Assembly (NCBI GenBank): GCA_013139345.1
Contig: WTAY01000014.1
Span: forward strand, 1 to 19,769
Direction of reading: 5' to 3'
Source of the DNA: Methylophaga sp.
Lineage (GTDB): Bacteria > Pseudomonadota > Gammaproteobacteria > Nitrosococcales > Methylophagaceae
Length of the DNA stretch: 19,769 bases
Position 1 is the stretch's first letter, and each line of letters begins with the position of its first letter. The notes beneath the pieces are model-generated. The model made no database searches, was not told the DNA's origin, and saw only the letters and a program-made list of their open reading frames with translations. Both the position numbers and the translations under genes were made by a program. Of this stretch, positions 17,733-19,769 are shown piece after piece.

Positions 17733-18194
17733 ATGACCCCATTCCCATCGTTAAAGGTCCCAACACTTCTTGTTTTTTTTATACTCATATTATCTGGATG
17801 TAATTCAAATGAATCAAGTCGAATCTACCAGAAAGTAAGTGACGACAATTTTGAAGATACATTACAAAACCTTGATATTGCGATCTCAGAGCATAATTAC
17901 CGCATTATTCATCGCAGCAACATTGGTCAAGCGATACGAGACAGGGGAGATAAAGACTACCCTTTATCAACGGTCATTAGCTTTTGTAATATTACCTACG
18001 CCAAAGAGATGATGGAAATAAACTCTGACCTTATCAATGATATGCCTTGTATTGTTACTGTTCGAGAAGAAACTGAACATGTTATCGTTGGCACAAAATT
18101 AATGCGGTTCAATACAGAAAATGAGGCTCAGAATAATTTTGCCATTCGGATAAATAATAATCTTAAGTCAATTATTGAGGCTACTGTAGAGTAG
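17733..18194 (+). CDS. Small lipoprotein with a DUF302-like domain
   Basis: 153 residues. The signal ends in the lipobox L-S-G-C with Cys23 as the anchor, followed by NSNESS (Asn at +2). Residues about 38-145 resemble the DUF302 family: a NFEDTLQNLDIAISEHNY start, a central ISFCNITYAKEMME segment, and N-DMPCIVTVREE after it. Cys84 (in SFCN) and Cys105 (in MPC) are at the places where DUF302 proteins often have conserved cysteines. The fold is beta-alpha and its molecular role is not established. It is the only plus-strand gene in this region and converges on the xoxJ-cytochrome gene with a 17-base gap between the stops. Confidence 0.8.
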   Translation: MTPFPSLKVPTLLVFFILILSGCNSNESSRIYQKVSDDNFEDTLQNLDIAISEHNYRIIHRSNIGQAIRDRGDKDYPLSTVISFCNITYAKEMMEINSDLINDMPCIVTVREETEHVIVGTKLMRFNTENEAQNNFAIRINNNLKSIIEATVE

Positions 18195-18211
18195 CCCCAA
18201 TAGATCCAACT

Positions 18212-19456
18212 TTATTTCTCTAATCGTTCAGGACGTACTTCACTCAACGCGCCATCAGAACGCGCTTTTAGATACGCATATAGATCGCCAATGTGAGGGC
18301 GAATGTTAGGGTCATTATCCCATGTAGGCATTTTAAACCCTTTTGCAGCTTCTTCTGAGATCTGTTCCAGAAATGCTAATCGACGATCAGGATCATCTAA
18401 ATTTACCTTAGCAAAATATTTACTCAATACTTTTTTCCTAAACTTCCTAGCACTCATACCCTCAAGGCTTTTAAGTAAGTTTGGAGCGAGATCTGTTCCT
18501 GTCGCATGTTTACCATGACAAACAAAACACGTTGAGTTAAATAAACGCCAGCCAACATAGGTTTTATCATCAACTTTATTACCATCTATAACAGTATAAA
18601 CAGCACGTTTTTGCTTCGTCACTTGTTTAACATTTGCAAGTGACGGCATATTGTATTGTGCAACAACTGCTGCTATATCATCTTTACGCTTCTCTAAAAT
18701 TTTATTAAGCAAATTCTTCCATGCTTTATCCTGATGCCTAACACCCATGCCAAAGCTAAAAATAAAATCTGAACCAAGCTCATTTAATGGTACAACCTTC
18801 ATTGCAACATCAGACTGATTAGCATAAAAAGCAGCGATTGGCCCCCATGCAAATGCTACATCAACCTTCCCTGACGCTAACTCCTCAGAAATAATGCGAC
18901 CACTATTAATGCGGGCATCACCCGTCATCATTTGATAGTACTCAACTTGATCGTCAACACCATCTTTAATCAATTGTTCTGTGGCAACTGCACGGTCAAA
19001 TAAACCTATTCTTAGCTTTTTCCCTTGCTCTTTTAACTTGGCAATATCAGAGATTTCATTTATTTCATAGCCTTCTCCAGTTCGATATACCAATGCATCA
19101 ATCGATTTAAAATAAGCGCTAGTCGGTGAGTACATTCCTCGTTCTGCAGGAATACTCATCGCTACATCACATAAAAACTTACCTGTTGTTTCATCAACCT
19201 TTTTTATTGTATTTCGACCAAAACCAATCCGTTGTGGAAACCAGTAATATTCAACTGGAATTCCTAATTCTTCACCAATAATGGCTGCGATCTTATTATC
19301 AAAGCCTTCCAGCTTATCATTCGAATAAGGCAAATTGTGAGCATCCGCACACACCTTTACAGAAGTCTGGCCAGGTAGTGGTTTAAACTCACCAGCAAAA
19401 CTAGTATTAATCATCAGCCCTAATGCTAAAGCCGATAATACCCGAGATATTGTCAT
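18212..19456 (-). CDS. Fusion of XoxJ/MxaJ-type periplasmic binding protein with a XoxG-like cytochrome c
   Basis: 414 residues. A Sec signal with cleavage after S-F-A (21) precedes a substrate-binding-type domain (about 30-275) with the MxaJ/XoxJ signatures VCADAHNLPYSN, GFDNKIAAIIGEELG, YYWFPQRIGFGRNT and CDVAMSIPAERG. C36 and C96 could form a disulfide. After a linker (about 275-298) comes a class I cytochrome c domain with the haem site CFVCH (310-314) and probable axial Met376 in GFKMP, ending with DLYAYLKARSDG, very like XoxG. In methanol oxidation XoxJ is needed for XoxF function and XoxG is its electron acceptor, normally as two genes. The frame is open and unbroken across the junction. 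AAGGAA seven bases upstream supports the ATG. It lies just downstream of the methanol dehydrogenase gene, with a terminator between. Confidence 0.93.
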   Translation of the reverse strand: MTISRVLSALALGLMINTSFAGEFKPLPGQTSVKVCADAHNLPYSNDKLEGFDNKIAAIIGEELGIPVEYYWFPQRIGFGRNTIKKVDETTGKFLCDVAMSIPAERGMYSPTSAYFKSIDALVYRTGEGYEINEISDIAKLKEQGKKLRIGLFDRAVATEQLIKDGVDDQVEYYQMMTGDARINSGRIISEELASGKVDVAFAWGPIAAFYANQSDVAMKVVPLNELGSDFIFSFGMGVRHQDKAWKNLLNKILEKRKDDIAAVVAQYNMPSLANVKQVTKQKRAVYTVIDGNKVDDKTYVGWRLFNSTCFVCHGKHATGTDLAPNLLKSLEGMSARKFRKKVLSKYFAKVNLDDPDRRLAFLEQISEEAAKGFKMPTWDNDPNIRPHIGDLYAYLKARSDGALSEVRPERLEK

Positions 19457-19477
19457 CTTTTGTTTCCTTATTCTTCT

Positions 19478-19506
19478 AATATAAAAGCTACAATCCTATG
19501 TAGCAA
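19478..19506 (-). promoter_or_regulatory. Likely promoter of the XoxJ-cytochrome fusion gene
   Basis: Reading the minus strand, TTGCTA (19506-19501), a 17-base spacer and TATATT (19483-19478) make a fair sigma-70-type promoter. It would start transcription near 19471 and give a leader of about 15 bases with the AAGGAA ribosome-binding site. It shows the gene can be transcribed independently of the dehydrogenase gene. Confidence 0.55.
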
Positions 19507-19516
19507 ACTTAAAGGC

Positions 19517-19554
19517 ATATCTATTAATAACACAACGTATTCGTTAATAGATAT
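19517..19554. repeat. 11-bp inverted repeat upstream of the XoxJ-cytochrome promoter
   Basis: ATATCTATTAA (19517-19527) and TTAATAGATAT (19544-19554) are perfect arms with a 16-base spacer, centred about 65 bases before the predicted transcription start. The position suits an activator binding site. The arms are very AT-rich. Confidence 0.5.
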
Positions 19555-19573
19555 ATCTTCACTCAATATAGTC

Positions 19574-19606
19574 AAAAAAAAAGCCCGACACAAGTGCCGA
19601 GCTTCT
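19574..19606 (-). terminator. Terminator after the methanol dehydrogenase gene
   Basis: Reading the minus strand, AAGCTCGGCAC pairs with GTGTCGGGCTT (two or three G-U pairs, tiny loop) and is followed by a run of at least seven T. It lies 44 bases after the dehydrogenase stop and separates it from the fusion gene. Confidence 0.85.
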
Positions 19607-19649
19607 TTATTAAGGTTTATTTATTAAATAATATTAATAAATAAGGGTC

Positions 19650-19769
19650 TTATAGGCTAAATACGCTTAAAACACCACCTAAGTTAGTCCAGCTAGATAG
19701 AGCTTTGTAAGCACCTACCGCACCAAGACCATCAGTGTCGTTTTCTAAGCTAGGAATAGCCATACCGAT
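19650..19769 (-). CDS. xoxF: PQQ methanol dehydrogenase large subunit, XoxF-like, C-terminal 39 residues only
   Basis: The window ends inside this gene; only the last 39 codons and the TAA are present. The residues GLGAVGAYKALSSWTNLGG followed by VLSVFSL and the stop match the C-terminal end of XoxF/MxaF-type quinoprotein dehydrogenases, which read 'GLGAVGAF...GG...VFxL'. The active-site residues that separate lanthanide XoxF (extra Asp) from calcium MxaF are outside the window. The preference for XoxF comes from the abrupt end at VFSL, which lacks the longer MxaF-type tail, and from the XoxJ/XoxG-like neighbour. It would oxidise methanol in the periplasm with PQQ and pass electrons to the cytochrome encoded next. 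Confidence 0.8.
   Translation of the reverse strand: MGMAIPSLENDTDGLGAVGAYKALSSWTNLGGVLSVFSL

Noticed and set aside
18088..18110. TTGGCAC sequence that could be part of a sigma-54 promoter
   Set aside because: The -12 element is not at the right spacing and it lies inside the lipoprotein coding region facing no gene start.

Overview
This window looks like chromosomal DNA of a marine-type gammaproteobacterial methylotroph, most plausibly Methylophaga or a close relative. The reasons are moderate-to-low GC, the gammaproteobacterial order ispB | rplU-rpmA-obgE-proB and rpsT with a UUG start, and at the right end a PQQ methanol dehydrogenase (XoxF-like C-terminus) beside a MxaJ/XoxJ-type binding protein. 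The genus is inferred from gene content and was not tested by any search.

Layout. Positions 1-3892 are all on the minus strand: the start of a probable diguanylate cyclase (partial), a YciK-like short-chain dehydrogenase with an altered active site, a small lipoprotein, and a translationally coupled hpnE-hpnD-ferredoxin group for squalene formation. Positions 4069-7014 hold a large membrane-anchored protein with four PAS domains followed by GGDEF and EAL, whose 3' end overlaps the convergent ispB by 33 bp. Positions 7951-11100 are the housekeeping block rplU-rpmA-obgE-proB, with a good sigma-70-type promoter and two strong terminators. rpsT (minus) and xthA (plus) diverge at 11.4-11.6 kb, and xthA overlaps an AmpG-like transporter gene by 4 bp.

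Positions 14023-19769 are the most distinctive part. Reading on the minus strand there is the 3' end of a methanol dehydrogenase large-subunit gene with its terminator, then a gene fusing the XoxJ-type periplasmic binding protein to a XoxG-like monohaem cytochrome c. A DUF302-like lipoprotein follows on the plus strand. Back on the minus strand come an unrecognised exported protein, a membrane histidine kinase and an NtrC-type response regulator in a row. The regulator carries GAFTNA where sigma-54 activators usually have GAFTGA. Several inverted repeats lie in the control regions of this block.

How it may work. The XoxF-XoxJ/G part would oxidise methanol in the periplasm and pass electrons into a c-type cytochrome physically joined to the accessory protein XoxJ. 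The exported protein plus kinase plus regulator look like a signalling unit and may sense a periplasmic signal linked to this metabolism; that link is inference from position only. No tRNA, rRNA, CRISPR array, insertion sequence or prophage gene was seen, and no stretch over 300 bases is without a gene.
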